Shown here one piece after another: positions 11,757 through 23,500 of a stretch of 64,000 nt of DNA. How positions within the stretch are numbered: the first letter of the stretch is position 1; every line of letters begins with the position of its first letter. The translations under genes were made by a program, and so were the position numbers. Under the pieces are notes generated by a model. That model did no database searches. It was not told the DNA's origin and saw only the letters and a program-made list of their open reading frames with translations. The stretch is from Hemerocallis citrina (Eukaryota > Streptophyta > Magnoliopsida > Asparagales > Asphodelaceae). Where the stretch lies: the NCBI GenBank assembly GCA_017893485.1, contig JACEHZ010000596.1, positions 558,001 through 622,000 on the forward strand, written 5' to 3'.

Positions 11757-11990
11757 GTCCAAGTGCATACTGATATCAAGTTACACTAATATGCTTTTGT
11801 TCAATCTTACTGTTATTCGATTTTCTTCACAAAACTCTAATTTTCATTTGATCTAATCTTTCATTAGGCTGCAAATTATTTCATCAAAACTGAGTTTACT
11901 TTCAAACAGTAACTCACAATTTTATAATTTATATTTTAGACAATATATCTAAATTTCAAATTATTTCCTATCTTTAATGAACATGAATTT

Positions 11991-12607
11991 TGATATGGCT
12001 AAAAATAGGATTAAATCGGGACCGTTCACATCGGACACGAATCTTAAAGCTCAGGGGTAAAACGGTAATTTCACCTACCAACGGGTCTGAAATAGAAACT
12101 GGGTCTTTCTTCACGACCCAATAACCCACGAACGGATCCACCTCAACTGGGTACGGGTCCCAACCCGAAACACACCCAGTCCAGAAAAGATAGAATTAGG
12201 GTTTCTGATTAATCATAATCAACGGTCCTGATTCACATCTATCTTTTCACCGAGAATTAGGATTACATTCCTAATCTGTTTACTAGGAGAATATTCCTTA
12301 TCAGATCACGGGGATTACATTCCTAATTTGATCCCTAAGACGCCTATAAATATCCCCCATCCATCTCCATTAAGAGGTAATCAGTATTTTGCCAATTTAC
12401 GCTCTTTCTTAATCATTTCTGATTACTGACTTGAGCGTCGGAGGGTGCGTCGGAGGGATCAACCCCGGTGTCTCGCACTTTTTGCAGGTGAACGGCGAGA
12501 GTCAGCGGTCAAACTCCGACGGAACAGGTTAGAGGTTTGCTATTCATGTTTTCCTAAGAACTCACAAATTCTATCTGTTTACCCCCACACCAGATTTAGC
12601 GGTAACA
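11991..12607 (+). repeat. 5' LTR of the inner family B element
   Basis: 617 bp from TGATATGGCT to GCGGTAACA, with TATA box 12344-12352. It carries the leader-like GAGCGTCGGAGGGTGCGTCGG (12434) and TTTTTGCAGGTGAACGGC (12479). Confidence 0.9.
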
Positions 12608-12609
12608 GA

Positions 12610-12622
12610 TTGACGCCGTCTC
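12610..12622 (+). other. Primer binding site
   Basis: TTGACGCCGTCTC lies 2 nt after the LTR end. It resembles the TGGCGCCGT start of many plant Ty3/gypsy primer sites with one base changed. The matching tRNA was not verified. Confidence 0.5.
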
Positions 12623-13740
12623 CTAGAGTTGCTCCTCAAACTCATCTCACAAATGGCTCTATTCCAGAACCGAGCTCTTCACTCCGCTCGCCTCCGAAGC
12701 GGACCTCTTCTCAACAAGATCGGAGCTCACAACTCTCTCCTAGAGTTGCTCCTCACACTCGTATCACAAATAGCTCTCTTCCAGATCCGAGCTCTTCACT
12801 CCGCTCGCCCCCGAAACAGACCTCTTCTCAACGAGTTTGGAGCACAACTCTCTCCTAGAGTTCCTACTCACACTTGTCTCACAAATAGCTCTCTTCCAGA
12901 TCCGAGCTCTTCACTCCGCTCGCCTCCGAAGCGGACCGCTTCTCAACGAGTTTGGAGCACAACTCTCTCCTAGAGTTCCTCCTCACACTTGTCTCACAAA
13001 TAGCTCTCTTCCAGATCCGAGCTCTTCACTCCGCTCGCCTCCGAAGCGGACCTCTTCTCAACAAGATCGGAGCTCACAACTCTCTCCTAGAGTTGCTTCT
13101 CACACTCGTTTCACAAATAGCTCTCTTCCAGATCCGAGCTCTTCACTCCGCTCGCCCCCGAAGTGGACCTCTTCTCAACGAGTTTGTAGCACAACTCTCT
13201 CCTAGAGTTCCTCCTCACACTTGTCTCACAAATAGCTCTCTTCCAGATCCGAGCTCTTCACTCCGCTCGCCTCCGAATCGGACCTCTTCTCAACAAGATC
13301 GGAGCTCACAACTCTCTCCTAGAGTTGCTCCTCACACTCGTTTCACAAATAGCTCTCTTCCCGATCCGAGCTCTTCACTCCGCTCGCCCCCGAAGTGGAC
13401 CTCTTCTCAACGAGTTTGGAGCACAACTCTCTCCTAGAGTTCCTCCTCACACTTGTCTCACAAATAGCTCTCTTCCAGATCCGAGCTCTTCACTCCGCTC
13501 GCCTCCGAAGCGGACCTCTTCTCAACAAGATCGGAGCTCACAACTCTCTCCTAGAGTTGCTCCTCAAACTCCTCACACAAATGGCTCTTTCTTAGAGTCA
13601 AGCTCTTCGTTCCGCTCGCCTCCGAAGCGGACCTCTTCTCAACAAGATCGGAGCTCACAACTCTCTCCTATAGTTGCTCCTCAAACTTGTCTTCCAAATG
13701 GCTCTCTCCTAAAGCCAAGCTCTTCGTTTTGCTCACCTCA
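12620..13740 (+). repeat. 116-bp minisatellite, about ten copies
   Basis: The unit carries CTAGAGTTGCTCCTCA, GAGCTCTTCACTCCGCTCGC and CCTCTTCTCAACAAG. Starts recur every 115-116 bp (for example 12741, 12856, 12971). Two alternating subtypes (AACAAGATCGGAGCTC and AACGAGTTTGGAGCAC) suggest amplification as dimers. The unit is not a multiple of three, so the long Ser/Arg-rich frames here are by-products. A related array is in the outer element (27060-27620). Confidence 0.85.
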
Positions 13741-13868
13741 AAGGACGGGTCTTCCCAAGGCTCTTACAAGGGTCTTCCTAGCACAAGGTTCTCCCCAGCA
13801 CAGCTTCTCCGCCCCTAGGAGTGGAGCTCCTCTTCCAAAATCCCCAAGACCAAAACACTCCTCAACTT

Positions 13869-14195
13869 CATGAAGACAAGAATGTTGCGAGGCTATTTTG
13901 ACCATGAAGGAGGGTGAATCTTCATCTCACTCCTAAAGTGAAGTCGTAGATCTTCGAATTAGCTTCGAAGCAAGGGGTCGCACGCCCCGAGCCGACCTCC
14001 GTAGCACCGGGAACATCGAAAACTCTCATCAACCTCATGTATACAAGGATATTCTCTGGCTGTTTTGACCATGAAGGAGGGTGAATCTTCATCTCACTCC
14101 TAAAGAGAAGTTGCAGATCTTCGAATTAGCTTCGAAATAAGGGGTCGCATGCCCCGAGCCGACCTCCGTAGCACCGGGAACATCGAGAAGAACTC
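13869..14195 (+). repeat. 167-bp direct duplication
   Basis: Two copies (about 13869-14030 and 14036-14195) share TTTTGACCATGAAGGAGGG, CTTCGAATTAGCTTCGAA and GCCCCGAGCCGACCTCCG at an offset of 167 bp. Confidence 0.75.
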
Positions 14196-15059
14196 TGCAT
14201 GGAAAAATTGGGGTTCGGCACCAGCTGCCGAGCGTTCTTGACACCGACCCTGTTATAGGGGAAAAATTGGAGTTCGGCACCAGCTGCCGAGCGTTCTTGA
14301 CACCGACCCTGTTATAGGAGAAAAGTTGGGGTTCGGCACCAGCTGCCGAGCGTTCTTGACACCGACCCTGTTATAGGAGAAAAATTGGGGTTCGGCACCA
14401 GCTGCCGAGCGTTCTTGACACCGACCCTGTTATAGGGGAAAAGTTGGGGTTCGGCACCAGCTGCCGATGTAACGCCCCGAATCCCAAATACACTGAATTC
14501 GAGATGTTCTACAGGATCTTTTCACTTTCTTAGTACACTTTTACAGGGAAATTAAAACTTTTCATCATACATCAGAGATTACATCATAATTACATCTTTC
14601 TTTTGCACAGCGGAAGTAAAATACAACAATTGAATACAAGTACAACAGCTTGATAAAATCTTTAAGCATCCAAATCCTCTTTAATCTTTAGCATAACATT
14701 TACCTGCATGTTAGACTGTGGGTACGTCAGTTTATTCAACCGACGATCATTATACACGGCCGTCCTCGCTTTGCCGGAAATAGTATAACTTAACATTTCA
14801 TATTTAGCAAACACAAACTTGTCACATTTCAACTAAAGGGACTACCCTAGTGATGTCGTGTTGTGATTGTGCACTTAGTCCTTAATGCAGTTAATTATGT
14901 TATATGACACTAATGCGCACTTGTTCGGATTCTATGCATCCCATACTACATAGGTCCGAGGGCAAGCCCTTATTCGTTCTTCACCTTGATAGGGTTCAAT
15001 CCCCCGTTATGCCTTAACTACTACTGTAACTACGGTAGTGTCTTAGATGTCCTATGATC

Positions 15060-15290
15060 TATGAGCCCATGTCCAGGCAGCCTGGAGGGGAATCCCACGC
15101 ACTGTCACGACGCATCGAGCAGGCAACCTATGGACAATTCAGCCTCCGCCATGGAACAATGGCACCACCCATAGCCACTCGAACATCCCACGAGCGTCGC
15201 CACCGGGACGATAATTCCGGAGTAGCGCCCACGCACTGTCTTGACGCATCAAGCAAGCAACCTGTGAATCGCTCTCACACCGCTATCCGT
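15060..15290 (+). repeat. Imperfect direct repeat in solo LTR 1
   Basis: CCCACGCACTGTC.TGACGCATC.AGCA.GCAACCT occurs twice about 140 bp apart. The same place in solo LTR 2 has an unrelated-looking but similarly doubled sequence (22345 and 22480). Confidence 0.65.
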
Positions 15291-16033
15291 TGGCCCTCAT
15301 ACTCATATTTTTCTTCTACTTTCATCACATCTCCACTATGTACTAGTCCTTAGTTTTATTTAAAAATCATGAACAAAATAATCACTAGAGTTAGCCTCTC
15401 CATCAACCGGACTTATTCATTTATTTCAACATGACCAACCTTGGTCTAATTTCAATTCAATTCTTGTTTCTCAATGCCGGGGAGACTTAGCTACTCTATT
15501 TCAAATTTCATTTCACAATCTTTAAGTCATAACCACTTCCATGTCACAATTTCATATTCTTTCTTATTCATGATTACTCTTTGTTCACAAGTCCATAGTG
15601 AATACTTATAACTCATAAAAATTCATATTCATGGCCAACAATTTCATCAACATGATTTCTAAGTTCCATAATCATACAATGGACTCATGCACTTTATAAT
15701 TAAACACTCATACTTCACATTTTACACAATATCCTCAAGTGAAAAAAAATTAATAACATCATGTCACACCACAAAATTCTTTGTGTCAATTACTTCTTAA
15801 TAAACCCATTTCATTATATCTTTATAAACTGAAAATTTCCATAAGCATGTGTCTTAGGACCATAGCTTTAATTATACTATTTGTTCACAAACTACATTAT
15901 ATTTTCTTCAAATAATACCCAACTCAATCCCATAAAATTCCTTGTATTTTTATGAAAATTACCATATTTTTCTCACATTTTTTGGACATCACAAACTCAC
16001 AAAAAAAATATTTTTTATAAAGTGCTAAGGGAA

Positions 16034-16090
16034 GGATTCGAACCCAGCACGGTAGAGAAGAAGGCCAGAGCACCCGCCAATAGGCCAATC
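16034..16090 (-). other. tRNA-like module, antisense, solo LTR 1 (first)
   Basis: On the minus strand, box A-like TGGCCTATTGGC starts at 16087 and a textbook box B GGGTTCGAATCC starts at 16045, 42 nt later. The spacing fits a tRNA gene. Acceptor and anticodon stems are not evident, so it is tRNA-like only. Confidence 0.6.
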
Positions 16091-16184
16091 GTGTGCTAGC
16101 GATTAGAAGGGGGTGAAATAGGTATATGTGCTTTCGGTTCGCAGTCATGTATACTTATATACACAGTTAAAAAAAGATGGTGAG

Positions 16185-16250
16185 GCCGGGTTTCGAACTG
16201 CACCGCTCAGGGAAACCGAGCGCAGTCACAGACCGCCTGAGCCACTGGCT
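16185..16250 (-). other. tRNA-like module, antisense, solo LTR 1 (second)
   Basis: On the minus strand, box A TGGCTCAGGCGG starts at 16244 and box B AGTTCGAAACCC starts at 16199, 45 nt apart. It is the best box A in the window. No intact cloverleaf was found by eye. Confidence 0.6.
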
Positions 16251-18227
16251 CAGGTTGTCACAATATTGGGTTAAAATCTATTAGTTTCATATTCACACTG
16301 TTTTAGAAAACAACTCGACGTTCAAATCTATTTGGTTCATATTGCCTTTATACAACCCACTGAAAAATTCCAGATTAATCCATCTTTATTTAATCTTCAT
16401 ACAGCAAGTATAAAATAAATTTTGTACTAAAAACATAATTTTCTCCACCCAAATTAATAATTTGTTTATTAAAACTATCATATCTTTTATTTTCGACATT
16501 GGAAAAAGAAATCAATTGATCTTCTAATCTCTCTTATTCCCAAATTTTCCATGATAATTTACTGTTTATTAATCTATATTCACACCACATACAACTTTGG
16601 ATTTTCCCATACTCATATTGGCAAAAGAATTCATGTAACACATGAATAGGTGAAACTCAACAATTACTAATTTTTTGGGTATTTCTATTTTGATGACAAC
16701 AAGCAATTCATTGGTTCATTTATGCCACTTCTAGACATGAATTTAACATACTCATAACTCAAGCATTCAATATACTTTCTATTCAAATTTCATAGTGTGT
16801 CATTATCTTAATCAATTGTCATGTTTCAACCACACAATTTACAAGCAATTAATGAAGATTTTCACACATCATACTAACCATATTGCATCATTATTCAATT
16901 AAACTAACAATCATAGAAAGTGCTTCATATAGTTTAATTTCATGCTAGAATTTCACATACACAATTAATCACATCATTCCAAACCATTCACATACTAACT
17001 TTTTAATTAGAATGGACTCTTATTAGTATTTTCCATGTATAGTGTTGACAATATAACTAGCATGAATCCTATATTAGAAATATGAAATATTTTACCCACC
17101 TTAATGGAGAGAAACACAAAAAGCAACAAGTCCTAGTAGATGAGAACACCTCCTCCTAGCCAAAAGAGTGCACCACTCCAAGCTTCCAAGCCTAGCCGAA
17201 TGCTTCCCCAAGCCGAATGCTTCCCAAGTCCTTGACCGAATGCTCCAAGCAACCAAAAGAACCACACACTCTCTTATCTTTTATAACTCACACAATTATA
17301 ATACTATAGCTTTAGAAATTATACTTTGCATATGAAAAATTAGTCATGAGAAGGGGGGTATTTATACTAAAAAATGAGGGGAATGGAGGGCTAAGATCAT
17401 CTTGGTGGTTGTAAAATGAAAGGCTTAGATCAAAGTAGGAGTTAGGAAAACTACCCACCTCCTTGAAACTACCCCCATGTTTTCCACACCAAAAATTCAA
17501 ATTCCCTCCAAAAAGAATGCTACCGGCCTCACAAAAGAAGTGTGCAATGCACGTGTACGTGTAGTGCACGTGCATGCAACTAGGCCCAATTTGTACATTC
17601 TAAAATTGTATAAAAATATATTTGTTAAAAAAAATCTTCTACATGACAAGTTTAATTAAAATAAATTAATTCATGGGCTTTCTTTTTGGGCCAAAATAAT
17701 TTTATAAAAATAATTAAAATAAAAAATGCTTTTGGGCTTTTTAAGAAAAGGCTTTTTAATTAAATCAAAGAAGGCTTTTAAAGAAAGGCTTTTGTACTAA
17801 AATAATTTGAGAAAAATATATTAAATAATTATACACATTATGATATAATAATTCAACAAAATATTGCACGTGCACAACACGTGCAAAATAAATAATTTTT
17901 CATTAATTGAAAAATCAGGGTATTACAGCCGAGCGTTCTTGACACCGACCCTGTTATAGGGGAAAAATTGGAGTTCGGCACCAGCTGCCGAGCGTTCTTG
18001 ACACCGACCCTGTTATAGGGGAAAAGTTGGGGTTCGGCACCAGCTGCCGAGCGTTCTTGACACCGACCCTGTTACGGGGAAAAATCGGACCTCCGCACCC
18101 CTTCGCCGAACGCTCTCAGGACCCGAACCTTCAACCCCACACTTCCCCTTCTTCTTCAGCCATTTTGGCGCCAAAACCCAAGCAAAAACCAAATAAAACG
18201 AACCAGAGGAACAAAAACGAAAACACC

Positions 18228-19140
18228 AGCTCGTCACCTTCTCGCGAGCTCAACCACACCTCCATCTTCATGGCCGAACTCATACCCTCTGTCGAGCTCA
18301 ACGATCACCGCCTCCTCCGAGTTCGAGAACTCCATGGCCAAGCTCGAGGACTCCGTCACCCTCGTCATCGTCGAGCTCCCTCACTCCGTCGCCGAGCTCC
18401 AACCTCGCAAGCTCCCTCACTCGTCGACCTCATCAACAAAGTTTCGAGCTTCGACCACCTCCATGGTCATGTTCCGAGCTTCACAAAACAGCTCGTCACC
18501 TTCGAGCTCGACTGCGTTCGCCAAGAGCAACACACCAACCGCCATGGCCGAACCACGAGCTCCATTATCGCCGATGCCGAGCTCGAACCCAACTCCTCCG
18601 TCTGCGAGCTCCGCCGAGCTCCACTCCACTTCGACGAGCTCCGAAGCGCCGAGCTCCGCCAGGCCTGCCTCCAAGCTCGCCTCCAAGTCACGAGGTCCTC
18701 TCCCATGCCGAGCTCACCATCGGCGCTCCCTACTACAGTCGAAGCCTCGCTCATCAAGTTCACCAATGCCGAGCTCGAACCCATCGCCATGGCGTCGACG
18801 AGCTCCAAATCCTTCATAGCTTTCGAGCTCTCCCAACAGTCGAGCTCCACCACATCCTCGACGAGCTCCCCCCTCACCGAACATGACTCCGAGCTCCCAT
18901 CCTCCGTCGCCGACCTCGAGCTCACCACTGCGTCGAGCTCTCCCACAACCGAGCTCCATCACCGCCTTGACGAGCTCCGAACTACGCGAGCTCCATCTCC
19001 ATCTAATCAATGGCCGAGCTCCATTCCGACGCCGTCACCGCTGAGCTCCGCCATCATCACCACTCGCCGAGCTCCGAGTCTTCGCCTAGCTGGAGCTGCT
19101 ATCGAGCTCCTCTCCTTCGAGCTCCCCTCGCCGAGTTTCT
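18228..19140 (+). repeat. GAGCTC-rich domain of the inner family B element
   Basis: The palindromic hexamer GAGCTC (often CGAGCTCC) recurs roughly every 15-40 bp over 900 bp, separated by C-rich, variable spacers. Long frames exist on both strands because stop codons are rare in such sequence. None has a recognisable domain. The same architecture recurs at 28140-29160. Confidence 0.8.
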
Positions 19141-19854
19141 TCGAAGACGAGGAAGAGAGAAAGAACAGAAGCACAGAACGAAGAAGAAGAAGAAACAGAG
19201 CGGAAGAGAGAGAAAAGAGCTGGCGTGAAAAAAAAAAAAAAAAGTCAACAGATTGACTTGCCACGTGTCGTCCACGTGGACTTCGGCCACCTTTTCCGAG
19301 CGTTCATGGAACCGACCTTGTTACACCCAAAAAATGGCCTCTTCTTCCTCCTCCCGATGCGCGCTCGCTTGATCGTGATCAACGCACACGATCGCGCCAC
19401 GTGTCCAGGTAATATTTTATTTATTTATTTATTTATTTATTTGTTTTAATTATTTAAAAAATCTCAAAAAATATTTAAAAATCGGAAAAAAAAATTAAAT
19501 AAAAATTCTAAAAATAATTATAAATTCAGAAAAAATATTTTAAAATTCTGAAAAATATAATTATTTAAGTAGAATAATTATTTAATATTTTCGATAATTA
19601 ATTATTTAATTCGGAAAATGAATAAAAAATTCAAAAAAATGAGAAAAAATTCAGAAAAATCTGGAAAAATCACCAAAAATCCAGAAAATTCTGAGGATAT
19701 TTTTGGGTATTTTACAAGCCCAGGATGACACCGTTACACCCCCGAGCAAGATCCAAACTCCCTTAAGAACACCGATAAAATCCTGTACGCCATTAGAACA
19801 ACAAAACTACTCCTCAAAGACTGAAAAACTCAGTCTCTAGGAGTGGGGAGCTCA

Positions 19855-20471
19855 TGATATGGCTAAAAATAGGATTAAATCGGGACCGTTCACATCGGAC
19901 ACGAATCTTAAAGCTCAGGGGTAAAACGGTAATTTCACCTACTAACGGGTCTGAAATGGGAACTGAGTCTTTCTTCACGACCCAATAACCCACGAACGGA
20001 TCCACCTCAACTGGGTACGGGTCCCAACCCGAAACACACCCAGTCCAGAAAAGATAGAATTAGGGTTTCTGATTAATCCTAATCAACGGTCCTGATTCAC
20101 ATCTATCTTTTCACCGGGAATTAGGATTACATTCCTAATCTGTTTACTAGGAGAATATTCCTTATCAGATCACGGGGATTACATTCCTAATTTGATCCCT
20201 AAGACGCCTATAAATACCCCTCATCCATCTCCATTAAGAGGTAATCAGTATTTTGCCAATTTACGCTCTTTCTTAATCATTTCTGATTACTGACTTGAGC
20301 GTCGGAGGGTGCGTCGCCGGGATCAACCCCGATGTCTCGCACTTTTTGCAGGTGAACGGCGGGAGTCAGCGGTCAAACTCCGGCGGAACAGGTTAGAGGT
20401 TTGCTATTCATGTTTTCCTAAGAACTCACAAATTCTATCTGTTTACCCCCACACCAGATTTAGCGGTAACA
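19855..20471 (+). repeat. 3' LTR of the inner family B element
   Basis: 617 bp, the same length as the 5' LTR with about 13 base differences. The TATA box is at 20208-20216. It is preceded by a purine tract and followed by the AATTT duplication. Confidence 0.9.
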
Positions 20472-23284
20472 AATTTCATTCTTCAATTTAATCAAAATAG
20501 CAATTTGTATCTATTACAAATAATTACATGGATCTATGTGTACCAAATTAACTTCACAAAAACTCATTTTAACCACAAGGGAAGTCTCAACAATTTTCAT
20601 ACAATTATATATTTGACATTTGTAAATTAACATGCATATTTGTTCATAGAATAATTCATTGTTTCTCATTTCTACTAACATGATGACAATTAGTTTCTTA
20701 ATCATAACAAAAATTTACTACCATTCATAGCACATACAATAGCATGGATTTGTTCTACATTTATCTCATCAAGTTTATCTATACTACTCGTTTAACATAT
20801 TAGCATGCATTTCCTACATTTAGAAAGCACAAGATCACCCACCTCTTATGAAGAATAAGCAAACAAGGTTGATGAGACACGACTTCTAGCTCCAACAAGC
20901 AACAACTAGTCATTCTCCTCCTAGCAAGAGCACTCCAAAAAACCTCCAATACAACAAGAACACTCTCTAACTCTCTTTCTTTTTCCTCTCTCTAACTTGG
21001 TTTGTTTTGGTGTGAAATGAGAAGAAAAGAAGGGTGTATTTATAGGACAAAAGAATGGCTAAAATGCAAATTTCATTCACCTAATAACTACCCACTTAAT
21101 TGTCCACTCTCCCACTTCTCCACCTCTCCACTTCCTATAACTCCCAGCCTCTCTCTTTCTCTCCATCCACACGTGCACGTGTTGTGCACCGATGCACACA
21201 CATACACAAAATTAAATACAAATCATATAGTTTTAGTATGTGTATTAAAAGTTGTTAAATGTCATGTGTGAGTCCGTGCACAACCAAAAACTGATATTTA
21301 ATTAATGGGCTGTCTAGTGGGCTTGCTTTTTAATTAATTAATTTAATTAGTCTAGTGGTTTAGAATCTATTCTTAGGTCCATGGGTTTAATGAAAGGCTA
21401 AATAAAAGACTCATGCATACTAAAATAATAAATGAGAGTAAGGAAAATAAAGATGAAAAAATTAGCACGTGCATCATACGTGCAAAAATTGAAAAATGTA
21501 TTTTAATCAAAATAGGGGAAATGAATTTCTGTTTTATAAAATAGATTTGAATACCTAAAATAAATAATTTAAACACATAGAAAATATTACACGTAGCGGT
21601 GGAAACACATAATCGATACGTGCATCAAAACACGTAAAAAACATGTAAAATATTAAGATTGAAATATATATTCGAGTTGACTCGAAATAGGATAAAATCA
21701 ATACGGAAAATACATTGTAACGCCCCGAATCCCAAATATACTGAATTCGAGATGTTCTACAGGATCTTTCCGCTTCTTTTAGTACAATTTTACAAGGAAA
21801 TTTAAACTTTTCACTTTACATCAGAGTTTACATCAATATTACATTTTACATTGCACAGCGGAAGTAAAATTTTACAACAATAAAAACAAGTATGCAACAA
21901 CATTGAGTAATCTTTAAGCATTTGTTCATCTTTATTCTTTATCAAGCCATTTACCTGCATATAAGACTGTGGGTACGTCAGTTTATTCAACCGACGATCA
22001 TTATACACGGCCATCCTCGCTATGCCGGGAATTGTATAACTTAATTTTCCATACTTATCAAACACAAACTTGTCACAAAACAAACTAAAGGGACTACCCT
22101 ATTGATGTCGTGTTGTGATTGTGCACTTAGTCCTTAATGCAGTTATTTATGTTACATGACACTAATGCGCACTTGTTCGGATTCTATGCATCCCATACTA
22201 CATAGGTCCGAGGGCAAGCCTCTTATTCGTTCTTCATCTTTGTAGGGTTCAATCCCTCACCATGACTTAATCTACTACTGTAACTATGGTGAGTATCCTA
22301 GATGATCTATGAGTACAAGCTCGTGTACAAAAAATTCTGGAGGGGAATCCCACGCCATGTCTTGACTCATCAAGCATGCATTCTGTGGCAATTCAGCCTC
22401 ACTTCATGGCACACGATCCTCTTGCAGTCACCAAACATCCCACAAGCATGGCTAGAGTCCGATCATTCTGAGTTGTGCCCACGCCATGTCTTGACTCATC
22501 AAGCATGCATTCTGTGGCTCACACACCCGCACCGTAAATCCTAGTTCTCATACTCGTGTTTTTCTCTCACTTTCATCACATCTTCACTATGCGCTAATCC
22601 TTAGTTTTTATTAGAATCATGAACAAAAATCAAAGCTATAGAGTTAGCCTCTCCACTAAACCGGACTTATTCATTCATTTCAACATGACCAACCTTGGTC
22701 TTTCTTTTCAAATTTCATTTCATTTCATTTCCAATGCCGTGGGAGACTTAGCCACTCTTTTGTTTCAATTTCTAATTCACAAATTCCAAAAATGAGCATT
22801 TCCAATTCATAAATTCATTATGTTGAGTTATCATACTCACATAGCCTTTCTCTTTTCCAATCATGATTTCTAAATTTGTTCAAATAGTCCATAACTATAC
22901 ATAAATCTCATATGCTTTATCAATTATCACTTCGTATCAAAATTTCACATCACTAACAAATATTCACAATTCATAATTTCCACATTATTCTCAAATGAGA
23001 ATAAATTGCATCATGTCACACAATAAAATTTCTTTTCGCCAAATAATCTTCTAATCCTTCATTTCAATTTATTCTTGTAAATTATATTTTTTCACAAAGT
23101 ATATATCTAGAACCATAGTTCTATTTATACCTTTCATTCTCAAATCATAGTGTTTTTCATGCAAATAATCCCCAAATCATTTTTATAAAGTCCTTTATAT
23201 TTTTAGGAGAATAACCATATTTTTTTCATAATTTTTTGACAAGTAAAAACCCCAAAAAAATGATTTTTCATTCTTGCCGAGAGC

Positions 23285-23345
23285 AAGAATCGAACCCAGC
23301 ACCCCTGAAAACACAGCTGACCGCACAGACCACCAGGCCGTATGC
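23285..23345 (-). other. tRNA-like module, antisense, solo LTR 2 (first)
   Basis: On the minus strand, box A-like ACGGCCTGGTGG starts at 23341 and box B GGGTTCGATTC starts at 23297, 44 nt apart. Between the boxes the sequence differs from the matching module in solo LTR 1. Confidence 0.6.
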
Positions 23346-23439
23346 ACCAGCAGTATAAAAGAGGAGCGAAAGGTAGTTAATGCCTCGGATCAGACTGATC
23401 GGGTTTTAAAAATAAACACTCATAAAAGATGGCATTCCC

Positions 23440-23500
23440 AAGGGTCAAACCCGTGACCTTAGAGAACCCAACCGCACGCTCTAACCACGTGAGCTATGTG
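23440..23500 (-). other. tRNA-like module, antisense, solo LTR 2 (second)
   Basis: On the minus strand, TAGCTCACGTGGTTAGAGC, close to a real tRNA D-arm, starts at 23496. Box B-like CGGGTTTGACCC starts at 23453, 43 nt on. Confidence 0.6.

Larger units (their letters stand above)
14468..17927 (+). mobile_element. Family A solo LTR 1 (3460 bp, TSD GCCGA)
   Basis: It starts TGTAACGCCCCGAATCCC and ends CAGGGTATTACA; the ends form an imperfect inverted repeat. GCCGA flanks it at 14463-14467 and 17928-17932. No internal region or second LTR is present, so it is a solo LTR. Its length and TGTAAYRCCC ends recall the Del/Tekay group of Ty3/gypsy elements, which is a guess. Inside are a variable repeat cassette (15060-15290), two antisense tRNA-like modules (16034-16250), a TATTTATA box (17359) and CACGTG clusters (17550-17577, 17866-17884). 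No convincing coding frame is seen. Confidence 0.88.
14208..18108 (+). repeat. 59-bp tandem array, interrupted by a solo LTR
   Basis: The unit has GCGTTCTTGACACCGACC, TGTTATAGG and GTTCGGCACCAGCTGCC. Repeat starts fall at 14231, 14290, 14349, 14408 and 14467, then resume in register at 17932, 17991 and 18050. The exact 59-bp period continues across the solo LTR, which proves that LTR was inserted later. Confidence 0.9.
11991..20471 (+). mobile_element. Inner family B LTR retrotransposon (complete, no coding region)
   Basis: Two 617-bp LTRs (11991-12607 and 19855-20471) run in the same direction, with TG/CA ends and an exact AATTT duplication on each side (11986-11990 and 20472-20476). I counted about 13 mismatches and no gaps between the LTRs, so it is young. 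A primer-site-like TTGACGCCGTC follows the left LTR. A purine tract (GGAGTGGGGAG) precedes the right one. Without the solo LTR nested at 14468-17927 the internal region is about 3.8 kb and consists of minisatellites and a GAGCTC-rich domain, with no gag or pol. It is a non-autonomous (LARD-like) derivative of the outer element's family. Confidence 0.88.

Noticed and set aside
12445..13873. Chain of overlapping Ser/Arg/Pro-rich frames
   Set aside because: They are produced by the 116-bp minisatellite, whose period is not a multiple of three, so frames shift from unit to unit.
16034..16250. Genuine tRNA genes at the box A/box B modules
   Set aside because: Box spacing is right but acceptor and T stems do not pair well, and the modules in different LTRs disagree between the boxes.
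14208..18108. Possible CRISPR-like array (regular 59-bp spacing)
   Set aside because: The whole 59-bp unit is conserved and there are no unique spacers. It is a minisatellite in a plant retrotransposon.
18027..19256. 409-codon open frame on the plus strand
   Set aside because: It lies in the GAGCTC-rich domain and the 59-bp array. Other frames on both strands are equally open and no domain is visible, so it is explained by base composition.
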